From: an uncultured Bacteroidia bacterium
Lineage (GTDB): Bacteria; Bacteroidota; Bacteroidia; Bacteroidales; UBA932
Direction of reading: 5' to 3'
DNA length: 64,000 nt
Assembly (NCBI GenBank): GCA_902785575.1
Contig: CACZZF010000005.1
Span: 1-64,000, forward strand
Shown here: piece by piece, positions 44,035 to 52,428 of the stretch
Position numbering within the stretch: position 1 is the stretch's first letter
Layout of the letters: each line of letters starts with the position of its first letter
Notes under the pieces: generated by a model
What the model saw: the letters and a program-made list of their open reading frames with translations, nothing else
The model's database searches: none
What the model was told of the DNA's origin: nothing
Made by a program: the position numbers and the translations under genes

Positions 44035-44466
44035 ATGAAGACCAGAATTTTCATTTCTTTCGTTTCAGGCCTGTCCGCTGCCATCCTTGTCTTGACAGGA
44101 TGCAGCACTATGAGCCGTACAGAGAAGCAACTCGCCAAGGTGGACTCTTATGATGCTCCTGATATTCCCGCTCCCGGGATGGCACCGCCTCTGCGTCCGG
44201 TAGATTCAGGATTGGAATATTCCAGTGATGTAGTTGTAGTCAGCTACGATATAGAGATAGGGAAGGATCCCCTTCTGAAGGCGATTCGTAAATATGGCGC
44301 TTCAATCATTTACGACTATAGGATTGTCAACGCGATAGCGATCAGGATCCCGGATCCTTCAAAGATGCAGGAGGCGATCGTTTATTTCGAAAAGGTGAAA
44401 GGGGTTCTGCAGGTTTCCAGGGATCGGGTGAATTATCTGGACCGTAGGGTCACACTCGAGTATTGA
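44035..44466 (+). CDS. Small lipoprotein of unknown function
   Basis: 143 residues from ATG 44035. Lipoprotein signal ends LVLTGC. A Pro-rich stretch (APDIPAPGMAPPLRP) precedes a compact alpha/beta domain (DVVVVSYDIEIGKDPLLKAIRKYGASIIYDYRIVNAIAIRIPD) that resembles the peptidase-inhibitor I9/subtilisin-prodomain fold. It is probably cotranscribed with apbE. Its 3' end overlaps truB on the opposite strand by 17 bases. Confidence 0.7.
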   Translation: MKTRIFISFVSGLSAAILVLTGCSTMSRTEKQLAKVDSYDAPDIPAPGMAPPLRPVDSGLEYSSDVVVVSYDIEIGKDPLLKAIRKYGASIIYDYRIVNAIAIRIPDPSKMQEAIVYFEKVKGVLQVSRDRVNYLDRRVTLEY

Positions 44467-45454
44467 CGGGAAGCAGGCTCAGGGCTTGCTGGACAGATAG
44501 GGCGGTTTCGACATCGAAGCCGCCTGATTTTGTTCTACGCAGTGACGAGAGGTGGGCTCCCGAGTCGAGGGCCTCGCCGAAATCCCTGGCTAGTGCCCGG
44601 ATGTAAGTTCCTTTGCTGCAAGCGATTCTGACAGTGGCCACCGCCAAGTCCAGACCAGACGTATCCGCCACATTGATTCTCCCGTCCGGACCCTTGCCAC
44701 TGCAATTGGGCAGGGGCACCGCTGCCCCCGGGCCGTTGTTGTCACCGTCAGGCAGAGGGCACCGTGGGCCCTGGCCGTACTCAGCCGCAGCGAAGCGAGA
44801 ATGGACGCGGCCAGGGTCCAGCGGTGCCTCTGCCATAGAAGGATCAAAAGATAGCAGTTCCAGCTCGTAGATGTTGATTCTCTGGACATTGAGAAGATCA
44901 GCGACACTATGGTCGAAATCCTCGAGCACCTCAGTCTTCGCCTTGCCCCTCTCCTTGAACTGCCTCCTCGCCAACTCATATGCCCGCACCCCATCAACCG
45001 ACTTGGCCGAAAACAGGGGAGCGACCTGGTCCTGCTCTCCGAGAAACCTCGGAAGCAGTTCAGTAACAGACTCTTCCGTAACTTTATCTATCGGATAAGT
45101 CTTATCGGCCGCCTTTTCGAGATCGAATGACGGAGTGGTGGCTCCGAATGCTATTCCGGCCACATATTCCTTCCTATCTTTCTGGAGCGTCTCCGCGAGC
45201 CTGGTAGCCTTGCCGACGCAAATCAGAAGGACTCCGGTGGCGAGGGGATCAAGGGTGCCGGCATGGCCGACCTTCAGGTTTTTCTTGCCGAAATGCTTGC
45301 AAGCCGCCCATTTTAGCTTGCGGACCACATCCGCGGAGGTCCACCTGTAAGGCTTGTCGATGGGTATGATTATCCCGTCCGGATAATCGTCGATATTACC
45401 GGACAAAACGTTTCCTAGCAGGCTGGAATCCGCTATGAGAGCCTTGACATCCAA
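44450..45454 (-). CDS. truB: tRNA pseudouridine55 synthase with inserted segment
   Basis: 334 residues, versus about 230-250 expected. Core motifs are intact: IIIPIDKPYRWTSADVVRKLK, the catalytic Asp in VGHAGTLDPLATGVLL, EYVAGIAFGATTPSFDLE, FSAKSVDGVRAYELAR and IACSKGTYIRALARDFGEAL. Between LLSFDPSMAEA and the VATVRIACSKG strand lies an extra ~70-residue Gly/Pro-rich stretch, encoded largely by the hairpin element at 44751-44834 and the smaller one at 44713-44728. The start is TTG at 45454, three bases after the rpiB coding end and with no in-frame ATG nearby. It modifies U55 in the T loop of tRNAs. Confidence 0.9.
   Translation of the reverse strand: MDVKALIADSSLLGNVLSGNIDDYPDGIIIPIDKPYRWTSADVVRKLKWAACKHFGKKNLKVGHAGTLDPLATGVLLICVGKATRLAETLQKDRKEYVAGIAFGATTPSFDLEKAADKTYPIDKVTEESVTELLPRFLGEQDQVAPLFSAKSVDGVRAYELARRQFKERGKAKTEVLEDFDHSVADLLNVQRINIYELELLSFDPSMAEAPLDPGRVHSRFAAAEYGQGPRCPLPDGDNNGPGAAVPLPNCSGKGPDGRINVADTSGLDLAVATVRIACSKGTYIRALARDFGEALDSGAHLSSLRRTKSGGFDVETALSVQQALSLLPVNTRV
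44751..44834 (-). repeat. Palindromic coding element, copy in truB
   Basis: 44751-44776 is a near-perfect inverted repeat of 44809-44834 (~24 bp paired, one bulge on each side and one G-U) around a 32-nt loop. The 33-nt core 44773-44805, read on the minus strand, matches 39334-39366 in ftsK at 29 of 33 positions. A related hairpin GGGGCA/TGCCCC occurs at 44713-44728. Translated in a different frame from the ftsK copy. Confidence 0.75.
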
Positions 45455-45886
45455 TTACTTGACGTCGATTTTCTCTCTGCGGCGCTCATGCCTGCCGCCT
45501 TCGGCGGGAGTGGAAAGCCAAGTGTTGACGATCCTTGTCGCCATCTGGTAGGAGATAAAACGGGCGGGAAGGACCAGCACGTTGGCATCGTTGTGGGCCT
45601 TCACCAGCCTTCCGACCTCGCTGTTCCAAGCGAGCCCGGCCCTGACTCCCTGATGCTTGTTGAGGGTGATGGCCATCCCGTTACCTGTACCGCAAAGGGC
45701 GATCCCTAGGTCAACCTCTTTCTTCTGGACAGCCTCCGCAAGTGCGTGGGCATAGTCCGGATAGTCGCAGCTGGTGTCGGAATAAGTCCCGTAGTCAGCC
45801 ACATCATAGCCTTTCTTGGTCAGCAGTTCAGCGATCCTGTTTTTGTACTCATAGCCGGCATGGTCGCCGGCGACTCCGATTTTCAT
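45455..45886 (-). CDS. rpiB: Ribose-5-phosphate isomerase B
   Basis: 143 residues. MKIGVAGDHAGYEYK, the active-site Cys in ALCGTGNGMAITLNKHQGVRAG, the anion-hole loop, and NDANVLVLPARFIS are characteristic. It interconverts ribose-5-P and ribulose-5-P in the pentose phosphate pathway. The C-terminus, GGRHERRREKI, is normal for the family. It abuts truB without spacing. Confidence 0.95.
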   Translation of the reverse strand: MKIGVAGDHAGYEYKNRIAELLTKKGYDVADYGTYSDTSCDYPDYAHALAEAVQKKEVDLGIALCGTGNGMAITLNKHQGVRAGLAWNSEVGRLVKAHNDANVLVLPARFISYQMATRIVNTWLSTPAEGGRHERRREKIDVK

Positions 45887-45893
45887 GATGTAT

Positions 45894-46586
45894 CTAAAAT
45901 AGTTTCTTTTTGCTCACTGTAGTCACGAACTCTTTCAGGTAGAAAGGCTCGAAATACGCCACATCCTCAAAGCGTCCTTCCTTGAGTGCGGCTGTGGCTG
46001 GCGTCTTCATACCGGAAGCCTTCGGGCAGCATTGGACGAAGACGGAATTGGGGTGGCTGATGGTCCCCTCACATTTGCCCGCACCATCTCCTATGAATAA
46101 CACCTTTCCTTCCTCAAGTCGCTCCTTGAATGAATCCGAAGTCACAACGCTTGCGGTGGTGGGAGTCAATTGCTTCCCGTCGGGAGAGAAAACAGCGGTG
46201 TAGACTTCCATCCTGCGGGCGTCTATCATGGGGATAATATACGCGCAGCCCTCAGGGACAAGGCCTTCGTCTTTGGCTTGCCAGACAAGAGTATCCAAAG
46301 TGCCGACAGAGACAAGAGGGATTCCGGCTCCGAAACAAAGTCCTTTGGCGGTAGACACTCCCACGCGGAGCCCGGTATAAGAGCCGGGGCCTTTACTGAC
46401 TGCGACAGCGCCGCAATCGCTCACCTTGAGACCTCTCTCCTTAAGCATGTCGCTGATGTAAGGAGCTGTCATCGAGGCGTGCGCCCTGGGTTCATCGCTC
46501 AATCTCTCGCAAACGATCTTCCCATTCTCCACTATGGCCACGGAACAAAGCGACGTGGAAGTCTCTATGAGGATTAATCTTTCCAT
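45894..46586 (-). CDS. tsaB: tRNA threonylcarbamoyladenosine biosynthesis protein TsaB
   Basis: 230 residues from ATG 46586, which overlaps the cvpA stop by one base (TGATG). ASKHA-type fold with LILIETSTSLCSVAIVENG, HASMTAPYISDML, and VSKGPGSYTGLRVGVSTAKGLCFG. It is the scaffold partner of TsaD and TsaE in making t6A37 on ANN-decoding tRNAs. Next to another tRNA-modification gene (truB) in the same operon. Confidence 0.94.
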   Translation of the reverse strand: MERLILIETSTSLCSVAIVENGKIVCERLSDEPRAHASMTAPYISDMLKERGLKVSDCGAVAVSKGPGSYTGLRVGVSTAKGLCFGAGIPLVSVGTLDTLVWQAKDEGLVPEGCAYIIPMIDARRMEVYTAVFSPDGKQLTPTTASVVTSDSFKERLEEGKVLFIGDGAGKCEGTISHPNSVFVQCCPKASGMKTPATAALKEGRFEDVAYFEPFYLKEFVTTVSKKKLF

Positions 46587-47080
46587 CACTTCTTGAATAT
46601 CAACTCTTTAAGGTAAGGGAAAATCAAGTTCGCCAAGTCCTTGACAGGACCGTAAAAAATGGATTCCTCCATTGTCTTCGAAGGAACGATAGGGAAGGTG
46701 TTGTTGATCGCTTCAAAAAGGATAATGACTAATCCGATAATCAGCACCGCCTTCAAGAGGGCGAAAACGATTCCCAGGAGTTTGTTGAGCCATCCGAGCA
46801 TCACCACTTTCAACACACCCTCAACAGCTTTCCCGGCAAGGTGGGTGATAAGCATCACGACAAGCATGATCAAGGCGAACGCTATGACGTGGATTACAGT
46901 GCTTGGCAGATCGATATAGGTGACCAGCCACTCTCCCGCAGCGTTTGAGAACTTGAAAGACAGCCATACGCCCAGGATCAACGCGACGAGGGAAAAAGCT
47001 TGGCTGACAAACCCTTTCGAAAGGCCGTGGATAACGGCTGGGACGCAGCAGCATACGATGATGATGTCTATTATGTTCAC
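46586..47080 (-). CDS. cvpA: CvpA family membrane protein
   Basis: 164 residues, four transmembrane helices. It begins at GTG 47080 (MNIIDIIIVCCCVPAVIHGLSKGFVSQ), the typical CvpA N-terminus with the conserved G-x-x-x-G/F-V loop. Family members are needed for colicin V production and for envelope stress or bile resistance in other bacteria; the mechanism is unknown. First gene of the cvpA-tsaB-rpiB-truB unit, divergent from ileS. Confidence 0.88.
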   Translation of the reverse strand: MNIIDIIIVCCCVPAVIHGLSKGFVSQAFSLVALILGVWLSFKFSNAAGEWLVTYIDLPSTVIHVIAFALIMLVVMLITHLAGKAVEGVLKVVMLGWLNKLLGIVFALLKAVLIIGLVIILFEAINNTFPIVPSKTMEESIFYGPVKDLANLIFPYLKELIFKK

Positions 47081-47182
47081 CTCAAATCTTACTTGTTAAA
47101 TATGTTGGAAATACCTAACTTCGCGCATTCGGAAACGCCCGGGCTCAGCGGTGTATCCAGATGCAAAATTAGGAAGAAAATT

Positions 47183-50100
47183 ATGACATTCAAAGAGTAC
47201 AAAGGACTAGATCTGGTTTCTGTCGGGAATGAGGTGCTGGACAGGTGGAAGAAAAACAAAGCCTTCGAGAAATCCCTCGAGGTGAGGGAAGGCGCCCCTG
47301 AGTTCGTCTTCTTCGAGGGCCCGCCGTCCGCTAACGGAAAACCGGGAATCCATCATGTGATGGCCCGCTCGATCAAGGACGCTATCTGCCGTTACAAGAC
47401 CCAGACCGGTTACAAGGTTAGCCGTAGGGCCGGATGGGACACCCATGGCCTTCCTGTCGAGATCGGAGTGGAGAAGAAGCTCGGAATCCATAAAGAGGAC
47501 ATCGGGACCAAGATCTCTGTCGGTGACTATAACCGCACTTGCCGCGAAGAGGTCATGAAGTACACCGCCGAATGGGAGGAGATGACCCAGCGGGTCGGTT
47601 ATTGGGTGGACATGGACGATCCTTACATCACCTATGACAACCGTTACATCGAGACCCTTTGGTACTTGCTCAAGATTATTTATGGCAAGGGACTTCTGTA
47701 TAAAGGATATTCAATCCAGCCATACTCCCCGTCTGACGGTACTGGCTTGAGCTCCCATGAGCTGAACCAACCCGGATGTTATAAGGATGTGACCGACACC
47801 ACCGCGACCGTCCAGTTCGAGGCGGTCAGGAACGAGAAGTCAGAGCCTTTGTTCGCAGGAGTGGACGCTCCTGTGTATTTTCTGGCCTGGACAACCACGC
47901 CGTGGACTCTTCCTTCCAACGTCGCCCTTTGCGTAGGCCCGAGATTCGATTATGTAAGGGTCCTTTCCTTTAACCCGTACACCGGCAAGAAGGCGGTATA
48001 TGTCCTTGCCAAAGAGTTGATTGGCGCATGGTTCAATCCCAAGGCGGCGGAGATTCCGCTCGAGGATTACAAACCGGGAGACAAACTTGTCCCTTATAAA
48101 GTGCTTGAAGGAAGTTTCAAAGGATCCGACCTCGTCGGGATTCGCTATAATCAGTTGATTCCTTGGTTCAGCCCTGTCGACGAAGGTGAGGCTTTCAGGG
48201 TTATCTCCGGCGACTATGTCACCACTGAGGATGGTACCGGCATTGTCCATATCGCCCCCACTTTCGGTGCTGATGATAAGAAGGTTTCCGCTAATTTCGG
48301 TGTTCCTGGCATCATCATGATTGACAAGGATGGGAAAAGGCAGGCTCAAGTCGACCACGAGGGCAGGTTCTACCGTATAGAAGATCTTGATCCTGAATAT
48401 GTCAAGGCGCATGTGGATCCCTCTTACAAGGAGTTCTCCGGCAGGTATGTCAAGAACGCCTTCGACGATTCCATCCCCGCTGACGCCCCGACTCTCGATG
48501 TCGATCTTTGCATGATGATGAAGCAGGACGGCAGGTGCTTCAAGATCCAGAAACACACCCACAGCTATCCTCATTCATGGCGTACCGACAAGCCCGTGCT
48601 TTATTACCCGTTGGACGCCTGGTTCATCAAGACCACCGCAGTCAAGGACCAGATGGTCGCTCTGAACAAGACCATCAACTGGAAGCCGGAGTCGACCGGT
48701 ACCGGTCGTTTCGGCCAGTGGCTCGAGAATATCCAGGACTGGAACCTTAGCAGGAGCCGTTTCTGGGGTACTCCTTTGCCTATTTGGCGTACCGAAGATG
48801 GGAAAGAAGAGATATGCATAGGCTCCGCCGCCGAGCTCTGCACTGAGCTTGACAAGGCTGTCAAGGCTGGGATCATGCCATCGAACCCCTTGAGGGACAA
48901 AGGTTTCGATCCGGCCGACATGAGCAAGGAGAATTACGATAAAATAGATCTCCACAGGCCGTATGTGGATGATATGTTCCTGGTCAGTCCTTCCGGTAAG
49001 AAGATGACCAGGGAGACTGACCTTATCGACGTCTGGTTCGATTCAGGCGCGATGCCTTACGCCCAGGAAGGTCTGCGTAACCTGGGATCCGACAAGTTCG
49101 GTTGCACATCTGATTTCATCGCTGAAGGAGTGGACCAGACACGCGGCTGGTTCTACACCCTCCACGCTATCCACACGATGGTCAGCGGTACTCCCGCTTA
49201 CAAGACGGTCATCTCGAATGGTCTTGTACTTGACAAGAACGGCAACAAGATGAGCAAGCGTCTGGGTAACGCTGTCGATCCTTTCGAGGAGCTTGACAAA
49301 TATGGCGCCGACGCCCTCCGCTGGTATATGCTGACAAATGCGCAGCCTTGGGATAACCTTAAGTTTGACGAGGCCGGAGTGGATGAGGTACGCAGGAAGT
49401 TCTTCGGGACTCTCTATAACACATATTCATTCTTCGCCTTGTACGCCAATGTGGATGGCTTTGATCCATCTGCTCCTAAGGTTGAGTATTCAAAACGTCC
49501 GGAGATAGACAGATGGATCATTTCTCTCCTGAATACTTTGGAGAAGAAGGTTGTGGACGCTTATGAGGACTATGACCTCACATCGGCTGGCCGGTTGATC
49601 CAGGATTTTGTCTGCGACGATCTCAGCAACTGGTATGTGCGCCTGAACCGCAAGCGTTTCTGGGGAGGAAAGATGGACCAGGACAAGCTTTCCGCTTACC
49701 AGACCCTTTACGAGGTCTTGGTTGACGTCGCTATCCTGGCCGCTCCAATCGCCCCGTTCTATATGGATCGCCTGTATCTGGATCTTGTCCCGGAAGGGGA
49801 GGAGTCAGTCCATTTTGTCCTGATGCCGAAGTGCGATGAGTCGGTGATCGACAAGGATCTGGAAGAGAGGATGTCTATGGCCCAGAAAGCCACTTCGATG
49901 GTTCTGGCTCTCAGGCGCAAAGTCTCCATCAAGGTCCGCCAGCCTCTCTCGAAGCTTGTGATTCCAGTCATATCAGACAAGGTGCGTTCCCAGCTAGAGC
50001 AGGTCAAGGGTATTATCCTTGGCGAGGTCAATGTCAAGGAGGCCGAATTTATCTCCGACACCACCGGGATAATCACCAAGAAGATCAAGCCCAATTTCAA

Positions 50101-50629
50101 GACTCTCGGAAAGGTCTACGGCAAGCAGATGAAAGAGATAGCCGGAGCGTTCGCCTCTTTTGACCAGGCTGTCATTTCCGACATCCAGACCGCCCAGGCG
50201 GCTGGAGCGGACTATGTCCTCCCTCTGCCTTCAGGAGATGTCGTACTTGGCCCCGCTGACTATGAGATATCGTCTGAGGACATGCCAGGATGGCTTGTCG
50301 CTTCTGATGGTCCTCTGACCTTAGCCCTTGATATTCAGATATCTGAGGACTTGAAGAAGGAAGGAGTCGCCAGGGAGCTGATCAACAGGATCCAGAATCT
50401 CAGGAAAGACAGTGGATTTGAAGTCACTGATAAGATAGAAGTTATTATATTTGCAGACGGAATGGTTCGCGAGGAGATCGCGACTGCTCTGGATGTTTAT
50501 AAGGAATATGTTTCAGCTCAGACACTTGCGCTTTCTATAGCTGTTGAGGATATGGCCAATGCTTCTGAGGATGCGGCTGATGTGGAGTGGGATGAGGGCG
50601 TTTTGAAGATGGAACTGAATAAGAAATAG
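47183..50629 (+). CDS. ileS: Isoleucyl-tRNA synthetase
   Basis: 1148 residues from ATG 47183. Class Ia synthetase: FEGPPSANGKPGIHHVMAR carries the HIGH-equivalent, WAYF-like editing-domain regions (TTPWTLPSNVALCVGP, EDGTGIVHIAPTFG) are present, DVWFDSGAMPYAQ precedes SNGLVLDKNGNKMSKRLGN, the KMSKS loop. The extended C-terminal segment and long length are those of the eukaryote-like type 2 IleRS usual in Bacteroidota, a type often tolerant to mupirocin. Upstream, TAACTTCG at 47116-47123 could be a -7 box. dksA-like and lspA follow in tight order. Confidence 0.96.
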   Translation: MTFKEYKGLDLVSVGNEVLDRWKKNKAFEKSLEVREGAPEFVFFEGPPSANGKPGIHHVMARSIKDAICRYKTQTGYKVSRRAGWDTHGLPVEIGVEKKLGIHKEDIGTKISVGDYNRTCREEVMKYTAEWEEMTQRVGYWVDMDDPYITYDNRYIETLWYLLKIIYGKGLLYKGYSIQPYSPSDGTGLSSHELNQPGCYKDVTDTTATVQFEAVRNEKSEPLFAGVDAPVYFLAWTTTPWTLPSNVALCVGPRFDYVRVLSFNPYTGKKAVYVLAKELIGAWFNPKAAEIPLEDYKPGDKLVPYKVLEGSFKGSDLVGIRYNQLIPWFSPVDEGEAFRVISGDYVTTEDGTGIVHIAPTFGADDKKVSANFGVPGIIMIDKDGKRQAQVDHEGRFYRIEDLDPEYVKAHVDPSYKEFSGRYVKNAFDDSIPADAPTLDVDLCMMMKQDGRCFKIQKHTHSYPHSWRTDKPVLYYPLDAWFIKTTAVKDQMVALNKTINWKPESTGTGRFGQWLENIQDWNLSRSRFWGTPLPIWRTEDGKEEICIGSAAELCTELDKAVKAGIMPSNPLRDKGFDPADMSKENYDKIDLHRPYVDDMFLVSPSGKKMTRETDLIDVWFDSGAMPYAQEGLRNLGSDKFGCTSDFIAEGVDQTRGWFYTLHAIHTMVSGTPAYKTVISNGLVLDKNGNKMSKRLGNAVDPFEELDKYGADALRWYMLTNAQPWDNLKFDEAGVDEVRRKFFGTLYNTYSFFALYANVDGFDPSAPKVEYSKRPEIDRWIISLLNTLEKKVVDAYEDYDLTSAGRLIQDFVCDDLSNWYVRLNRKRFWGGKMDQDKLSAYQTLYEVLVDVAILAAPIAPFYMDRLYLDLVPEGEESVHFVLMPKCDESVIDKDLEERMSMAQKATSMVLALRRKVSIKVRQPLSKLVIPVISDKVRSQLEQVKGIILGEVNVKEAEFISDTTGIITKKIKPNFKTLGKVYGKQMKEIAGAFASFDQAVISDIQTAQAAGADYVLPLPSGDVVLGPADYEISSEDMPGWLVASDGPLTLALDIQISEDLKKEGVARELINRIQNLRKDSGFEVTDKIEVIIFADGMVREEIATALDVYKEYVSAQTLALSIAVEDMANASEDAADVEWDEGVLKMELNKK

Positions 50630-50653
50630 GACCTAATTTTAATTTTTCGTGTA

Positions 50654-51085
50654 ATGTCAGAAGACATCAAAGAAAATGAGCCGGCTCCCGAAGTGGAGAA
50701 GACTCGTTACAGCGATGAGGAACTTGCTGAGTTCAAGGTCATCATCAAGGATAAGCTCGATAAGGCCAGGAAGGAATATGACACCCTTCGCCAGGTGATC
50801 ATGCATAATGGCAGCAACGACATCGAGGACACCACTCCGTCATTCAAGACGGTTGAGGACGATGGCGCTTATCAGCTTTCCAAGGAAGAGGCCAGCCAAC
50901 TTGCCCAGCGGCAGTACAAATTCATCCAGAACCTCGAGGCCGCGCTTGTCCGTATCGAGAACAAGACCTACGGCGTGTGCAGGGTTACTGGCAAGCTGAT
51001 TCCCAAGGAGAGGTTGCGCCTTGTACCTCATGCCACTTTGACTGTCGAGGCTAAGGAGATGCTTGCCAAAAAAGGCCGTAACTAG
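50654..51085 (+). CDS. DksA/TraR-like protein with degenerate zinc finger
   Basis: 143 residues. An N-terminal coiled coil (~20-100) inserts into the RNA polymerase secondary channel in true DksA; here the tip carries HNGSNDIEDTTPSF. The C-terminal zinc finger has one Cys (Cys109 in YGVCRVTGKLIPKERLRLVPHAT) where DksA has four, as is usual for this Bacteroidota subfamily. Transcription regulation via polymerase is probable but not proven. It sits 24 bases after ileS and overlaps lspA by one base. Confidence 0.88.
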   Translation: MSEDIKENEPAPEVEKTRYSDEELAEFKVIIKDKLDKARKEYDTLRQVIMHNGSNDIEDTTPSFKTVEDDGAYQLSKEEASQLAQRQYKFIQNLEAALVRIENKTYGVCRVTGKLIPKERLRLVPHATLTVEAKEMLAKKGRN

Positions 51086-51678
51086 TGAAGCTTTCCAAAG
51101 GTAATAAGTTACTGATCCTGGGGATCCTCCTTGTAGTCATTGACCAAGTCATCAAGATCGTGGTCAAGACAAATATGCAGATAGGTCAGCATATCTATGT
51201 GATAGGCAACTGGTTCCAGATCTTGTTTATCGAGAATGAGGGGATGGCGTTCGGGATGAAATTCGGAGGTGCTGTGGGTAAGTTCCTGCTCTCGTTCTTC
51301 CGGATTGGTCTTTTCGCCGCTCTTTGCTGGTGGATCTCAACCCTGGTCAAGAAGTCTACTGTCCCCACAGGGGTTATTGTCGGCTTGACTCTTATTACCG
51401 CCGGAGCTTTCGGGAATATAATCGACAGCCTTTTCTATGGCCTGATTTTCGGGTATGCCCCATTCATGTTCGGAAGGGTCGTTGATATGTTCTTTTTCCC
51501 GATCATAGATACCACTTGGCCGGCTTGGATGCCCTTCGTGGGCGGGAATCATTTCCTTTTCTTCGCTCCGGTGTTCAATTTCGCTGACAGTTGCGTGACG
51601 GTCGGGGCGTTGTACCTTATATTTTTCCAGTACAAGTTCTTCGCCCGAGGCGATGAACCGGAGGAGGAAAGCAAATAA
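51085..51678 (+). CDS. lspA: Lipoprotein signal peptidase
   Basis: 197 residues, starting at GTG 51085 that shares its first base with the preceding TAG. Four membrane helices. Aspartic-protease motifs: VVIDQVIKI, NEGMAFGM, GNIIDSLFYG and FNFADS, with the two catalytic Asp residues in the last two. An extra ~30-residue periplasmic loop between them (GYAPFMFGRVVDMFFFPIID) is common in Bacteroidota LspA. It cleaves diacylglyceryl-prolipoproteins, of which several are encoded in this window. Confidence 0.95.
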   Translation: MKLSKGNKLLILGILLVVIDQVIKIVVKTNMQIGQHIYVIGNWFQILFIENEGMAFGMKFGGAVGKFLLSFFRIGLFAALCWWISTLVKKSTVPTGVIVGLTLITAGAFGNIIDSLFYGLIFGYAPFMFGRVVDMFFFPIIDTTWPAWMPFVGGNHFLFFAPVFNFADSCVTVGALYLIFFQYKFFARGDEPEEESK

Positions 51679-51680
51679 TT

Positions 51681-51711
51681 TTTGGCGGGACGGATTTTAT
51701 CTTTATCTTTG
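51681..51711 (+). promoter_or_regulatory. Promoter of tRNA-Ser
   Basis: TTTG (51681-51684), exactly 19 bases, TATCTTTG (51704-51711), followed by CAATCC as at tRNA-Glu. It lies immediately after the lspA stop codon. Confidence 0.85.
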
Positions 51712-51736
51712 CAATCCTTTTAGGAATAGGAATATT

Positions 51737-51821
51737 GGAGGTGTGGCCGAGTGGTCGATGGCGGCAGTCTTGAAAACTGTTGAACGGCAACGTTCCGGGG
51801 GTTCGAATCCCTCCGCCTCCG
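51737..51821 (+). tRNA. tRNA-Ser (anticodon TGA)
   Basis: 85 nt with the long variable arm of a type II tRNA. Acceptor GGAGGTG/CGCCTCC, anticodon stem GCAGT/ACTGT around CTTGAAA (anticodon TGA), T arm GGGGG-TTCGAAT-CCCTC, discriminator G. CCA not encoded. Confidence 0.93.
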
Positions 51822-51842
51822 CGCAATTCAAAGCATACAAGG

Positions 51843-51868
51843 ACGCCGCACGAGAGTGCGGCGTTTGT
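51843..51868 (+). terminator. Terminator downstream of tRNA-Ser
   Basis: ACGCCGCAC (51843-51851) pairs with GTGCGGCGT (51856-51864) around a GAGA tetraloop, then TTGTGTT. Very stable stem, moderate U-tail. Confidence 0.75.
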
Positions 51869-51956
51869 GTTAAGAGGCCCTCGTACTTTTTATTCTTTTT
51901 TTTGTAGTTTTCTGGAAGTTTATGCGTCTAAAGGACAGAAACAACAAAACAAGACA

Positions 51957-52427
51957 ATGACAGAACGAGAATTTGAAAAGATGGTCAGAGAACACCGCGG
52001 TGAGATTTACACCGTCTGCTACATGTTCTCAACCGACAAAGAGGAGGTGGCGGACCTCTTCCAAGAGATCCTCATAAACCTGTGGAAGGGATCCGGAACC
52101 TTCCGCGGCGAGTCCGGACTGGGGACTTGGATTTGGAAAGTCAGCCTCAACACCTGTATCTCCATCGACCGATCCCGCCGTCGCAGGCCCCACACTGAGC
52201 CGCTGTCCATGGACATCGACTTGTTCGAGGACAAGGACGAAAGCGCCAAACAGATTGGGGCGCTGCGGAACAGGATCTCCAAACTGGGAACTTTTGACAG
52301 GGCGATTGTGTTGCTCTGGTTAGAAAATCTCAGTTATGAGGAAATTGGTCAGATTGTGGGAATCTCCACCAAAAACGTCTCTGTCCGTCTTGTCAGAATC
52401 AAGGAACAACTCAAAAAAATGAAGTAA
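51957..52427 (+). CDS. ECF-type RNA polymerase sigma factor
   Basis: 156 residues from ATG 51957. Sigma-2 region (~5-75: HRGEIYTVCYMF, ADLFQEILINLWKG, FRGESGLGTWIWKVSLNTCIS) and sigma-4 region (~100-155: FDRAIVLLWLENLSYEEIGQIVGISTKNVSVRLVRIKEQL). No regulatory extension. The next gene begins one base after the stop and encodes a membrane protein, so the pair resembles a sigma/membrane-regulator module, though that protein is not a recognised anti-sigma. Regulon unknown. Confidence 0.9.
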   Translation: MTEREFEKMVREHRGEIYTVCYMFSTDKEEVADLFQEILINLWKGSGTFRGESGLGTWIWKVSLNTCISIDRSRRRRPHTEPLSMDIDLFEDKDESAKQIGALRNRISKLGTFDRAIVLLWLENLSYEEIGQIVGISTKNVSVRLVRIKEQLKKMK

Positions 52428-52428
52428 A

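Noticed and set aside
45480..45520. Possible third copy of the palindromic element at the rpiB 3' end
   Set aside because: The GC-rich GCCTTCGGCGGG stretch encodes the normal RpiB C-terminus and lacks the 33-nt core.
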